Positions 19,204 to 28,273 of a DNA stretch of 64,000 bases are shown here, one piece after another; the stretch's first letter is position 1, and the number at the start of each line of letters is the position of its first letter. Under the pieces are notes generated by a model that saw only the letters and a program-made list of their open reading frames with translations, had not been told where the DNA came from and searched no databases. Made by a program: the position numbers and the translations under genes. Origin of the DNA: UBA2421 sp002343075 (GTDB lineage Bacteria; Planctomycetota; Phycisphaerae; Tepidisphaerales; Tepidisphaeraceae); assembly GCA_937982565.1 (NCBI GenBank), contig CALJLN010000034.1, forward strand, positions 62,001-126,000, given 5' to 3'.

Positions 19204-21155
19204 ACGAGTACGAAAACAACCGAATCCTCGTCATTGACGACAATGTGGATATCCACTCGGATTTCCGCAAGATTCTTACTCGGCCCGGCACTTCCGCCAC
19301 CTCGCTGGACGCACTCGAAGCGCAGATGCTCGGCGAAACGACCGCAGTGGCTTCGGAACAGACTTTTGAGCTTGCGCATGCGCACCAAGGCGAAGAGGGC
19401 TTCATGATGCTCAAGAAGGCGAAGGAGCGTAAAGAGCCCTTCTTTGCTGCCTTCGTTGACATGCGCATGCCTCCGGGATGGGATGGTCTGAAGACGATTC
19501 AGGAGATTCGCAAGGTGGATGTCGACGCCACCATCGTCATCTGCACAGCGTTTTCGGATCACTCATGGGAGCACATCGCCGAGCAGGTGAAGGCACTCGA
19601 CAAACTGTTGATTTTGAAGAAGCCCTTCGATCCAGTTGAAGTGCAGTCAATGGCGCGCTCGCTGCGCGAACGGTGGGCACTGCTGAAGCAGGCGCAGCTG
19701 CGCACGGATGAGCTAGAGAAGCTCGTGACGGTCAGAACCAGTGAGCTGGAGATCGAAAGAGCCAAGGACAAGCTGCGAATGGACGAACTGGAAGTCGTCG
19801 TCGCGGAGCGGACTGGCGAACTGCGAAAACTCGCGATGTGCGACAAGCTCACCGGATTGCCCAACCGCGTGCAGTTCTATGATCGGCTACTGGCCGCCAT
19901 TTCCAAGCAGCAGAAAGAGCCGTCTCACCAGTACGCGGTGATGTTCATCGATTTTGATCGCTTTAAGGTCATCAATGACAGCCTCGGGCATGAATGCGGC
20001 GACCAATTGCTGCGCAGCATCAGCGAGAGGTTGACCCTGGCCCTTTCACCCTCTGACGTGGTGGCGCGCGGCACAAGTCCGCTCGCCCTGGCGGCCCGGC
20101 TCGGGGGTGACGAGTTTTGTATCTTGATGGAAGGCTTCAACGACGAGGCGGCAGTGCTTGCCACGGCCGACCGTGTACTCCATATTCTCGCGCGCCCCTA
20201 TGACCTCGCCGGGCGCGTGGTCAACAGCACCTCGAGCATCGGCATCACCTTCAGCCGCTTCGGCTACCGCAATGCTGAAGATGTATTGCGCGATGCCGAC
20301 ACAGCTATGTATTCGGCAAAGGCCAATGGCCGAGGCCGGGCGGTGGTTTTTGATCACACGATGCACGAGCGCGCGATGCGCCGGCTTGTTCTGGAAAACG
20401 ACCTCCGCCATGCCATCGATCGCGGCGAGCTGGCGGCCTGGTATCAGCCGATCGTGTCGCTCGACACCCGCCAGCCGATCGGTGCCGAGGCGCTGCTCCG
20501 CTGGCAACATCAGCAACATGGGATGATTGCGCCCGTCGACTTCATCCCGCTGGCCGAAGAAACCGGGCTGATCGTGCCCATCGGCATCTGGATCTTCGAG
20601 CAAGCGGCACGACAGTTGAAGGCGTTCCCGCAGTTGCAGTACCTCAGCGTGAATGTGTCGCGCCGCCAGTTGGCAGAGAAAGAATTTATCAAGCCGCTTG
20701 AGGAGATCATCGCTCGCGTCGGAGTCGATCCGAAGCGACTCGTCTGCGAAATCACTGAAACCGCGCTGACCACCGACCCGGAAATCGCGCGCAGGGCGAT
20801 CGGCGAGATTCGACAGCTCGGAATGCGGGTGTTCCTCGACGACTTCGGCACCGGCCTGTCCTCGCTCGGGTCGCTTCGTCGGTTCGAACTTGATGGGATC
20901 AAGCTCGATCGATCGTTCCTAGACGAACACACGTTCTCCCGGCGCACTGCAGCGGTGGTGCACTCGGCGATCACCCTTGCCGGCGACCTTGAGATGACCC
21001 TGGTTGCCGAGGGAGTTGAATCGCTCGAGCAGGTTGCGCTACTGCAGTCGTTGGCGTGCAAAACGGCCCAGGGATATCTGTTTTCCCGCCCGATTCCGGC
21101 GTCAGATTTCGATGTCGCGGTCATCGCTGAGACACCGATCCGCCGGGCGGCGTGA
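19200..21155 (+). CDS. response regulator with GGDEF and EAL domains
   Basis: The GTG start overlaps the upstream TGA (GTGA) and has GGAGG six bases before it. The 651-aa protein has an N-terminal receiver (ILVIDDNVDIH, phospho-Asp in AFVDMRMPPG, LKKPFDP), a coiled coil (about 160-205), a GGDEF domain with intact LGGDEF (about 300), and an EAL domain (about 385-645) with EALLRW, CEITETAL, DDFGTGLSSL and VAEGVES. Both catalytic signatures look intact, so it may make and degrade cyclic di-GMP with the balance set by phosphorylation from the coupled kinase. The likely output is motility or attachment; pilus ATPases and PilZ proteins lie elsewhere in the window. Confidence 0.93.
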   Translation: MNEYENNRILVIDDNVDIHSDFRKILTRPGTSATSLDALEAQMLGETTAVASEQTFELAHAHQGEEGFMMLKKAKERKEPFFAAFVDMRMPPGWDGLKTIQEIRKVDVDATIVICTAFSDHSWEHIAEQVKALDKLLILKKPFDPVEVQSMARSLRERWALLKQAQLRTDELEKLVTVRTSELEIERAKDKLRMDELEVVVAERTGELRKLAMCDKLTGLPNRVQFYDRLLAAISKQQKEPSHQYAVMFIDFDRFKVINDSLGHECGDQLLRSISERLTLALSPSDVVARGTSPLALAARLGGDEFCILMEGFNDEAAVLATADRVLHILARPYDLAGRVVNSTSSIGITFSRFGYRNAEDVLRDADTAMYSAKANGRGRAVVFDHTMHERAMRRLVLENDLRHAIDRGELAAWYQPIVSLDTRQPIGAEALLRWQHQQHGMIAPVDFIPLAEETGLIVPIGIWIFEQAARQLKAFPQLQYLSVNVSRRQLAEKEFIKPLEEIIARVGVDPKRLVCEITETALTTDPEIARRAIGEIRQLGMRVFLDDFGTGLSSLGSLRRFELDGIKLDRSFLDEHTFSRRTAAVVHSAITLAGDLEMTLVAEGVESLEQVALLQSLACKTAQGYLFSRPIPASDFDVAVIAETPIRRAA

Positions 21156-21172
21156 CTTGGGATATCTGCCTG

Positions 21173-22030
21173 CTACGCCCAGGCATATCCGCCGTACTCG
21201 TAGACCGTGCAATGCCGTGGCTTTGCCGGGTCGTAGAGCACGATCACAGCCTTGCCGACCACCGCGGATGCAAGTTCCTTCTCGCCGGCGAGCATCGTCG
21301 TGCCCTGTAACAGCGACCGCTGACTGTTCGGGGCGAAATTGAAATCAGCATAGAGCAGTTCACTGTGCTTCACCCGCATCCGCCGGGTGTTTGTGATCAT
21401 GCCGGTGACTGCGGTGCCGTGAGTATATAGCCATCGTTGCCGCCTCGGCCGCACGACAGTCGCCAGATAAGTCACCGCGGTCAGGCAGGCCAACAGGGGC
21501 GCGAAAATTGCGGGAATGAGCAGGTACAGCATCGCCCATTCGTGTTCCACGACCCGGCTGTATCGCACCGGGCCAATTGTGTAGGCGCGGACGTCAATCG
21601 TCGGCGGGCTCTCAGGCGCTTGACCGAACGCATCTGCGTCGCCAGCGCCGGACTCCGGGCTGGGAATTGGCGCAAAAAACGATGTGTCTCCGTGCTTTCC
21701 ACCGAGTTTGAAAAGCTCCTCCCTCAGCCGGTGCCAGGCTGTGTATGAAATCGACGATTGCGCGTTCTGTTCAATGCCGCGGAGTGCATAGCGGTACTTC
21801 GCGTAATGCGAGTATCCGCCGTCGGAATCCTGCACTTCATGAATGGAAATCAGCCGGGCCTGCACAAGGGTGCCGACGGTGCGCAGAAATCCTTCGTGTA
21901 TCAGCCCGAGCCAGAGAATTCCCGTCGCTGCGGTGAGGCAGATCAGGAGGAGCCTGCCGAGGGCCTTGAAAAACCCCGGCATCGGGTGCGTCGCGCGGAT
22001 AGGCCTCGGCGGGGGAGGGATCTTTGTCAC
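21173..22030 (-). CDS. DUF3592-like membrane protein
   Basis: 285 aa. The GTG start at 22030 has only a weak ribosome binding site; an ATG at 21982 is possible. A hydrophobic segment near residues 25-48 is followed by an extracytoplasmic region, then a second hydrophobic region (about 165-195, LYLLIPAIFAPLLACLTAVTYL) and a C-terminal domain ending in VIVLYDPAKPRHCTVYEYGGYAWA. That ending is typical of DUF3592 proteins, whose function is not known. It converges with the GGDEF-EAL gene (17-bp gap) and is divergent from cysH. Confidence 0.7.
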   Translation of the reverse strand: MTKIPPPPRPIRATHPMPGFFKALGRLLLICLTAATGILWLGLIHEGFLRTVGTLVQARLISIHEVQDSDGGYSHYAKYRYALRGIEQNAQSSISYTAWHRLREELFKLGGKHGDTSFFAPIPSPESGAGDADAFGQAPESPPTIDVRAYTIGPVRYSRVVEHEWAMLYLLIPAIFAPLLACLTAVTYLATVVRPRRQRWLYTHGTAVTGMITNTRRMRVKHSELLYADFNFAPNSQRSLLQGTTMLAGEKELASAVVGKAVIVLYDPAKPRHCTVYEYGGYAWA

Positions 22031-22104
22031 GATGCAACAACTCTAACACGCAACCGTCTAACACGGCATTTCGATTGAATTATACTATAATGACATATGA
22101 CAAT

Positions 22105-22132
22105 TTGACATTCGGCTGGGTGCCTCTAAGAT
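22105..22132 (+). promoter_or_regulatory. predicted sigma-70-type promoter of cysH
   Basis: A consensus -35 TTGACA (22105-22110), a 16-bp spacer and TAAGAT as -10 (22127-22132) lie 26 bp ahead of the chosen cysH ATG at 22159. The surrounding 22075-22110 stretch is strongly AT-rich for this genome and also contains TATAAT at 22086-22091. Prediction from sequence only. Confidence 0.5.
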
Positions 22133-22158
22133 ACTTGTGGGCCGAAAGGTGTATCGGT

Positions 22159-22872
22159 ATGCAAGTAGCTGCAGAAAAAGAAGTTACGACAGATTCGAGG
22201 TGGGTCGCTGCCCACGCGCTGAATTGGGAAGATTTGCCGGCAGAAGAGGTCGTGCGCCGCGCGGGAGCACTCTTTGGCGACCGACTCGCACTCACCGTCT
22301 CCTTCGGCGGGGCGGCGGGGATGGTGCTGCTCGACCTCACCCTCAAACACGCCCCACACACTCCGGTGCTGCTCATCGATACCGGCGCGCTTTTTGATGA
22401 AACCTATCGCACAGTCGAGGAGGTTGAGCGTTTTTATGGCATCTCCGTGCAGCGCATTCGCCCCCGCCAGACGTTGGCGGAACAGGCGGCGGCGTTTGGT
22501 GAGAGGCTGTGGGAGCGTGAGCCGGACCGGTGCTGCCAGATGCGCAAGGTCGAGCCGCTGGCTGAGGCGCTGAAGGGCTATCGAGGTTGGATGACCGCCA
22601 TCCGCCGCGACCAGACCGCAGCGCGCGGCGCAACGCCGGTGCTTGCGTGGAGTGCAAAGCACAATCTCGCCAAAATGAGCCCGCTGGCCGGTTGGACAAG
22701 CGATGACGTTTGGCTATACGTTCACAAGCATGTGCTTCCGTACAACCCTCTGCTGGCGGATGGCTACAAAAGTCTTGGTTGCAAGACTTGCACCAAGCGG
22801 ACGCTGAGCAGTGACGATCGCTCGGGCAGATGGGCCGGCTTTACAAAAACGGAGTGCGGGCTGCACATTTAG
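22159..22872 (+). CDS. cysH: adenylylsulfate (APS) reductase, assimilatory CysH type
   Basis: Reduces activated sulfate to sulfite with thioredoxin, in the cytoplasm. The ATG at 22159 (AAGG about ten bases upstream) gives 237 aa, the usual length. Visible elements: the SFGG loop (about residue 48), the Cys pair 125-126 in DRCCQMRK, Cys208/Cys211 in LGCKTCTKR, and the C-terminal catalytic Cys233 in ECGLHI. The CC plus CxxC set binds a [4Fe-4S] cluster and marks APS-using rather than PAPS-using enzymes. The sulfite reductase gene follows after 117 bp in the same direction. No ATP sulfurylase or APS kinase is in the window. Confidence 0.93.
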   Translation: MQVAAEKEVTTDSRWVAAHALNWEDLPAEEVVRRAGALFGDRLALTVSFGGAAGMVLLDLTLKHAPHTPVLLIDTGALFDETYRTVEEVERFYGISVQRIRPRQTLAEQAAAFGERLWEREPDRCCQMRKVEPLAEALKGYRGWMTAIRRDQTAARGATPVLAWSAKHNLAKMSPLAGWTSDDVWLYVHKHVLPYNPLLADGYKSLGCKTCTKRTLSSDDRSGRWAGFTKTECGLHI

Positions 22873-22989
22873 TGGTTTAAGTACGCGCCCGGAGTTTCCC
22901 AGGATTGCGGCCGCTGGAGGCCGCGCGGCGACCGACGCGGTCTACCATCGCCAAGCCGTGGCGGCACGCGAACAACGCAAGACGATACG

Positions 22990-24876
22990 ATGTCCTCCAA
23001 CTCCCCGACAGACCCTCCCCCGCCGCCGAGCGGCTCCGTCGATGGCGCGGCGAAGCCCAATCGTGGTGTGCCGCAGCCGCTGCTGCGGACCCCGCTCGAT
23101 CAGGTCAACGAAAATGAGAAGATTAAGCTCACGCAAGGTTTACGCGGTCGTCTGTATGATGATTTTCGCGATCATTCCTCTGGCGATGTGAAAAACGACA
23201 CCGAGCAACTCGCCAAGAGCCACGGCATCTACCTCGAATACAATCGCGCCAAGACAGGTAAAGAGAAGGACTGGATGTACATGATCCGCATCACCGTGCC
23301 CGGCGGCGGTGCGTTCAATCGGCGGCAATGGCAGATCATCGACGATCTCGCCACGCGCGTCACCGCGGATGATGACGGCTGGCCATCCATTCGGCTGACC
23401 ACACGCCAGAACATCCAGTTTCATTGGATCAGGAAGTCGCAGCTCGTCGATGTTGTGCGCACCATCGCCAGCACCGGCTTTTATACGCTCAATGGCTGTG
23501 GTGATAACACGCGAAACGTCATGGCGTGCCCGCTGAGCAAGTTTAGCGATGTCTGCAACGCGTATGAAATCGCCGTCGAAACGGCCCGCTATTTTCAGCT
23601 CGACCCGGCCCCGCACATTCAGGTCTTTGAGATAGACACGTCGCTTTCGCGCGCCGAGCAGGAAGCATCGGGCGAACGATTTGCCTACGCCCCCAATCTA
23701 CTCAACCGTAAATTCAAGATAGGCTTCTCGACGGTGCATCGTAATCCGATCTCGGGCGAGCTTGAGCGGGATAACTGCGTCGAGATGCGCACCAACGACA
23801 TGGGGGCCGCGCCGATCATCGAAGATGGCCGAACCGTCGCCTGGCAAATTTACGTCGGCGGGGGGCAGGGGGAGAAAAACGGCAAGGCGTCGTTCTGCGC
23901 GCTCGGCAAGCCGCTGGGCATCTTTACGCCCGGCGAACTGCAGCGGGGGATGGATGCGGTCGTGAAGGTGCATCAGGAATGGGGCGATCGAAAGAATCGT
24001 CATTGGGCAAGGCTGAAGTATGTCGTGAATGCACAGGGAATCGAGTGGTATCAGGAACAGGTGCGAGCTGCGGGCGCGACATTTGATGCGCCGGATGTGA
24101 CGCTCGATGTTGGTGCTCGAAAAATGCATCACGGCTGGGAAACGCTGCCCAATGGAAAGGGCGCGCTCGGGTTGTTTATTGAGTCGGGCCGGCTGATCGA
24201 CCGTGGGGAAGATCGGTCAAAGTCGATGGCGCGGGCGATCATGGACCGGTTCGACGTCGAAGCGATGATCACCGCCAATCAAGATCTGCTGTTTGTGAAC
24301 ATCGATCCAGCGGCGCGCGATGACATTGATGCCGCGGCGCGAAAGTTTGGCTATGGCGAGCGACGGGGCAGGCCGTACTCGAAGCTCCGCCTGCTAAGCG
24401 GCGCATGCGTCGGCCTGCCGACATGCCGGCTTAGCTATACTGAGAGCGAGCGATTTATCCCCGAATTGCTCGATGAGTTGGAAGACATGGGCTACGGCGA
24501 CCTCGCCGAGAGCATCGGCATCACCGGTTGCGAACGCCAGTGCTTCCGCCCGGCCACCAAGAGCGTCGGCTGGGTCGGGCAGGGGCCGGACATGTACATG
24601 CTGAAAGTAGGCGGGAGCGAAGATGGTCGGCATCAGGGCGTACCCATGAACATCGACGGTGCGCTTTACCTGCGACAGGTGCCGCGCGCCAAGGTCGCCA
24701 CGGTGACGGCGGCGCTGTTTGACCTGTTTAAGCGCGACCGGACCGAAGGTGACAGTGATTTGGGCGCGTTTCTGCGGAGGCTTGGCCGTGCGGCGATTCT
24801 GGCACACCTCAAAGCGAATCCCGCGACAGCAGAGGTGACGATCAAGACCGCTCCGGCACCGTATGAGCCGAGTTAA
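22990..24876 (+). CDS. ferredoxin-type assimilatory sulfite (or nitrite) reductase
   Basis: 628 aa, a single-chain siroheme/[4Fe-4S] enzyme of the NirA/Sir family. The duplicated core is visible: RLTTRQNIQFHW in the first half, and the four cluster cysteines in the second half, CVGLPTC (about 472-478) and TGCERQC (about 515-519). It follows cysH, whose product makes sulfite, so six-electron reduction of sulfite to sulfide is the most likely job. Nitrite cannot be excluded from sequence alone. The Pro-rich N-terminal 20 residues (DPPPPPSGS) are atypical and may be a short extension. Confidence 0.92.
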   Translation: MSSNSPTDPPPPPSGSVDGAAKPNRGVPQPLLRTPLDQVNENEKIKLTQGLRGRLYDDFRDHSSGDVKNDTEQLAKSHGIYLEYNRAKTGKEKDWMYMIRITVPGGGAFNRRQWQIIDDLATRVTADDDGWPSIRLTTRQNIQFHWIRKSQLVDVVRTIASTGFYTLNGCGDNTRNVMACPLSKFSDVCNAYEIAVETARYFQLDPAPHIQVFEIDTSLSRAEQEASGERFAYAPNLLNRKFKIGFSTVHRNPISGELERDNCVEMRTNDMGAAPIIEDGRTVAWQIYVGGGQGEKNGKASFCALGKPLGIFTPGELQRGMDAVVKVHQEWGDRKNRHWARLKYVVNAQGIEWYQEQVRAAGATFDAPDVTLDVGARKMHHGWETLPNGKGALGLFIESGRLIDRGEDRSKSMARAIMDRFDVEAMITANQDLLFVNIDPAARDDIDAAARKFGYGERRGRPYSKLRLLSGACVGLPTCRLSYTESERFIPELLDELEDMGYGDLAESIGITGCERQCFRPATKSVGWVGQGPDMYMLKVGGSEDGRHQGVPMNIDGALYLRQVPRAKVATVTAALFDLFKRDRTEGDSDLGAFLRRLGRAAILAHLKANPATAEVTIKTAPAPYEPS

Positions 24877-25079
24877 TCCTGCGATCCCCACCGGGTGATG
24901 TCGTTGCTGCGAATACGAGTGCCGTCGCATTGTTCCAGAAGGTGCGGGAATCCGGACAGCAAAACTCATAGCCGCGAAGCGGCGACAGAAACTGATTAAT
25001 TGCAACGTCCAGTGCCGCACCCTCGATACGCCGGTCGCGGATGCCGAACTTCGCGCCAGTCTTGTTTCGCACCGGGCCG

Positions 25080-25718
25080 CTAAAGCGTCTCCACGCCATC
25101 CACAATATCAGAGGCGCTGTTGAAGTCGACGACGGTGTCGGCTCCGGTTCCGCCGAAGAAGCTGTCATTGCCGTCGGCCCCGGTGAGGGTGTCGTTGTCT
25201 CTGCCGCCGTTGATAAAATCGTTGCCCAGCCCGCCGTGGATTCGGTCATTACCACTTCCGCCGATGAGGCTGTCGTCGCCCCCTTTGCCGTAGATGCGAT
25301 CCTTACCCCCGCCGCCGTCGATGGTGTCGTTCTGGCTCCCGCCGGAGAGGAAGTCGGCACCGGTGCCGCCAAAAATCAGATCCTGCCTGCTGCCACCGAG
25401 CAGGGTGTCGTTACCATCGCCGCCGTGCAGTTCTGAGCGGATGGGTACGTTGATCTGCACAAAATCGGCCCCGGCCTGCCCGGCGAAGAAAATGCGTGCG
25501 ACACTGGCTGCCGGAAAGTCTTGAGTCACCCCGTCGTGCAGCACCTGCACATTATTGCCGTTGGGGAAGACCACAAAAGTGTTGTCGGTCGCCACGCTGA
25601 TCAGGATCAACGTTCCCCTGCTGGTCAGCGACACAAAAGGTTCGCCGCTGGCGTGGAGCATCTGGCGCGATTCGAGGGGTTCGGTGATGAAAGTACGAGG
25701 TGTTGATGGCTTGTTCAT
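25080..25718 (-). CDS. LEPR-motif RTX (calcium-binding nonapeptide) protein
   Basis: The ATG at 25718 is taken rather than an upstream TTG at 25727; neither has a strong ribosome binding site. The 212-aa product has ITEPLESRQMLHAS (about residues 11-24), a short beta region, then from about residue 95 some 12 GGxGxDxLx repeats that fold as a calcium-bound parallel beta-roll. It ends in DIVDGVETL, like other planctomycete RTX proteins. There is no type I secretion gene nearby and no classic C-terminal uncleaved signal that I can identify. It converges on the sulfite reductase gene with a 203-bp gap in which I see no gene. Confidence 0.82.
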   Translation of the reverse strand: MNKPSTPRTFITEPLESRQMLHASGEPFVSLTSRGTLILISVATDNTFVVFPNGNNVQVLHDGVTQDFPAASVARIFFAGQAGADFVQINVPIRSELHGGDGNDTLLGGSRQDLIFGGTGADFLSGGSQNDTIDGGGGKDRIYGKGGDDSLIGGSGNDRIHGGLGNDFINGGRDNDTLTGADGNDSFFGGTGADTVVDFNSASDIVDGVETL

Positions 25719-25905
25719 AGGCTGCAACGTCGCCGAGGGTGAATGAGAACTATTTCACACTATGCCGTGATCCGCATTTCGTCAAACGCAGCTTTCTGTA
25801 ACGGGTTTTCGGCTTTCCATCGCAGTCAAGCCGCGATATGACACCCGCCCGCCGGCGCGGTAATCTCTCCTGCTTTGCTATAGATTAGAGAAGCCAAAGA
25901 CACAC

Positions 25906-27216
25906 ATGAACTTACAACAAAAGATATCGAACGGCTCGGCAGTGGTTGGGATAATCGGTCTGGGCTATGTGGGGCTGCCATTGATGGCGGCGTTTGCGCG
26001 GGCGGGGTTTCCGGTGATTGGGTTTGACGTGGACCCGAAGAAAATCGACGCCCTGCACCGTGGGGAAAATTACCTGCAACATCTTGGCAAGACTCTAGTT
26101 AGCGACATGAAGAAGGGCGGCAAGTTCGACGCCACCGACGACATGTCGCGGCTGGGTGAGGCGGATGTGATTATCAGCTGCGTGCCAACGCCACTCGGGC
26201 ATCACCGCGAGCCAGATTTGTCCTTCATAGAACACTCCGCAGACGACATCGCCAGGACGCTGCGCAACGGGCAGTTGATCGTTCTCGAATCGTCGACCTA
26301 TCCGCGGACCACGCGGGAGATCATGTTGCCCCGGTTTGAGGCTCGGGGCTTGAAGTGCGGGGAGGATTTTTACCTCGCCTATTCTCCGGAACGAGAAGAC
26401 CCGGGCAACAAGAGCCATAGCACGCAGAGCATTCCCAAACTCGTCGGCGGGATCGATCCGGTCAGCGGCGAACTGGCCACGGCACTCTACAAGAAAGCGA
26501 TCGCGCAGGTCATCCCCGTCAGCACCGCGGAGGTGGCCGAGGCGGCGAAGCTGCTGGAGAACATTTATCGCGCCGTGAACATCGCGCTCGTGAACGAGAT
26601 GAAAATGGTGCTCGATGCGATGGGGATTGACGTTTGGGAGGTGGTCGAAGCCGCCAAGACCAAACCATTCGGCTTCCAGGCGTTCTACCCCGGCCCCGGT
26701 CTCGGCGGGCACTGCATCCCGATCGATCCGTTCTACCTCACATGGAAAGCGCGCGAAGTGAACTTGCCGACACGCTTCATCGAACTGGCTGGCGAAATCA
26801 ACGTGCAGATGCCCGAGTTCGTCGTGCAGAAAACACTCCTCGCGCTCAATAACCACGGCAAGGCGGTAAAAGGCTCCAAGATTCTCGTCCTGGGTCTGGC
26901 CTATAAGCCGGACGTGGACGATGTGCGCGAGAGTCCGAGCTTTGAACTCATTGAGAAGCTCGAGCATTTGGGTGCGAAGGTCGATTATCACGACCCGTTC
27001 GTCCCCCGGACCCACAAAATGCGGCACCACAATCTGCAGATGGAAAGCATCTCCTTGTCTGCAAAGGCTTTGGAGTCGTACGACTGCGTACTGATCAGCA
27101 CCAACCACAGCAGCTACGACTGGCAGATGGTCGCCGACCACTCCAGGCTGGTGGTCGACACGCGAAACGCGCTCGTAAACGTCACCGGCAACCGCGGGCA
27201 CATTGTGAAGGCGTAG
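25906..27216 (+). CDS. UDP-glucose/UDP-HexNAc 6-dehydrogenase family
   Basis: 436-aa NAD-dependent nucleotide-sugar dehydrogenase of the WbpA/WecC group, which oxidises the C6 hydroxyl of a UDP-sugar to a uronate for surface polysaccharides. The Rossmann start IGLGYVGLPLM (about 17-27), the phosphate/UDP region (AYSPEREDPGN), the catalytic Cys in PGPGLGGHCIPIDP (about residue 269) and the C-terminal LGLAYKPDVDDVRESPS motif are all present and the length is normal. UDP-GlcNAc is the more likely substrate from the HxSTQSIPKLVGG and GGHCIPIDPFY context, but this is not certain. No glycosyltransferases are adjacent. Confidence 0.93.
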   Translation: MNLQQKISNGSAVVGIIGLGYVGLPLMAAFARAGFPVIGFDVDPKKIDALHRGENYLQHLGKTLVSDMKKGGKFDATDDMSRLGEADVIISCVPTPLGHHREPDLSFIEHSADDIARTLRNGQLIVLESSTYPRTTREIMLPRFEARGLKCGEDFYLAYSPEREDPGNKSHSTQSIPKLVGGIDPVSGELATALYKKAIAQVIPVSTAEVAEAAKLLENIYRAVNIALVNEMKMVLDAMGIDVWEVVEAAKTKPFGFQAFYPGPGLGGHCIPIDPFYLTWKAREVNLPTRFIELAGEINVQMPEFVVQKTLLALNNHGKAVKGSKILVLGLAYKPDVDDVRESPSFELIEKLEHLGAKVDYHDPFVPRTHKMRHHNLQMESISLSAKALESYDCVLISTNHSSYDWQMVADHSRLVVDTRNALVNVTGNRGHIVKA

Positions 27217-27413
27217 CTCCCTCGCGGTGCCGGGAGGCGCCGACAAGTCCCAATACCGTCCCAGCGGGTGCGGGTTTTTACGCATCATTTTTTCTACCCG
27301 CGCCAGAATTTTTGGGGTGGCACCGAGAACTCTTGCTGCATGGCCGGCTCGAATCCCCCGTGGCCAGCGTTGGTCTGTGGTCGAGCGGGCGCCCTGATTT
27401 TCGGAGGTGCTTT

Positions 27414-28196
27414 GTGGCACAATCAAGCCAAGTGTTCGAGTCGCTGGAGACTCGGCGGCTCCTTTCCGTTTCGGTCACCAGCAATGGAATGCTTAAGGTG
27501 GTCGGCGAGGCTGAATCAGCCAATACGATCTACGTCGCGTACAACGACGCAACGGCCATGTATGACGTCACGCTGAACGGCACAACGCAATCGTTTGATG
27601 CCGCATCTGTCCGAAGGTTGCGCATCAGCGGGGGTGACGAGGCCGACACCATCTCCGTCGCAAACAGTGTGAAAGTGCGTGTGCAGATCAACGGCAACGA
27701 CGGGGACGATATTCTCTCGGCCGGCAGCAAGCGCTCGGCAATCAACGGCGGTGAGGGAAACGATCTCATCACAGGATCGGCTAAGTCCGACACACTCCGC
27801 GGGGGGAATGGCAATGACACCATCAATGCCGGCGCGGGCGATGACCAAGTGAATGGCGGCGACGGCGATGATGTGCTGAATGCCGGTGCTGGCGATAATG
27901 AAGTGTTTGGTGGCGACGGTGCTGACACCATTACCGCGCTCGACGGAGACGATCTGATCGTCGGCGGTGACGGCAAAGACAGCATCGACGCAGGCACTGG
28001 CGACGACGACGTGTCGCAGGACACACCGGTACCCGATGTCGAAAACTGTGCTGGAGGGCGCGTCGGAATGGGGCGATTTGGCTCAAACGGGCGGCAAGCC
28101 GGGGATGACGAGGGGACCCGCGAGAGGCCCGATGCCAGGGGCGTTTTGGCCTCGGGTGGACGCGCCGGACTCTTCGGAGAAATGAGCATCCGCTAA
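27414..28196 (+). CDS. LEPR-motif RTX protein
   Basis: The GTG start at 27414 has GGAGG (27403-27407) six bases upstream, a much better fit than an upstream ATG at 27312, and puts the motif VFESLETRRLLSVS at residues 8-21. No hydrophobic signal peptide precedes it. After a short beta region (about 22-80) come about a dozen RTX repeats (GGNGNDTINAG, GGDGADTITAL and others) to about residue 200. The last 55 residues are Gly/Arg-rich, lack the repeat and look like low-complexity tail or read-through. The 260-aa protein is probably extracellular and calcium-dependent. Confidence 0.82.
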   Translation: MAQSSQVFESLETRRLLSVSVTSNGMLKVVGEAESANTIYVAYNDATAMYDVTLNGTTQSFDAASVRRLRISGGDEADTISVANSVKVRVQINGNDGDDILSAGSKRSAINGGEGNDLITGSAKSDTLRGGNGNDTINAGAGDDQVNGGDGDDVLNAGAGDNEVFGGDGADTITALDGDDLIVGGDGKDSIDAGTGDDDVSQDTPVPDVENCAGGRVGMGRFGSNGRQAGDDEGTRERPDARGVLASGGRAGLFGEMSIR

Positions 28197-28203
28197 ACCC
28201 CGG

Positions 28204-28233
28204 CGGGCGCGCCGCCCGGCCACGGCGCGCCCG
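28204..28233. terminator. GC-rich hairpin between convergent RTX genes
   Basis: An 11-bp perfect inverted repeat, CGGGCGCGCCG (28204-28214) and CGGCGCGCCCG (28223-28233), has an 8-base loop. It begins eight bases after the stop of the plus-strand RTX gene and lies 40 bp from the stop of the minus-strand one. There is no T-run on either side, so it would have to act as a transcription roadblock or mRNA 3' end protector rather than a classic terminator. Confidence 0.45.
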
Positions 28234-28273
28234 AGGGGCGCTCGCGACTCCGCAATGCATGCGGCGGTTGTCC

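Noticed and set aside
24842..25079. Open frame on the minus strand between the sulfite reductase and RTX genes (GYEFCCPDSRTFWNNATALVF)
   Set aside because: It has a plausible composition but runs as a frame shadow through the adjacent RTX gene, has no start or ribosome binding site of its own and no family I recognise.
26095..27426. 443-codon open frame antisense to the UDP-sugar dehydrogenase
   Set aside because: The sense strand encodes all catalytic motifs; the antisense protein is His/Arg-rich shadow.
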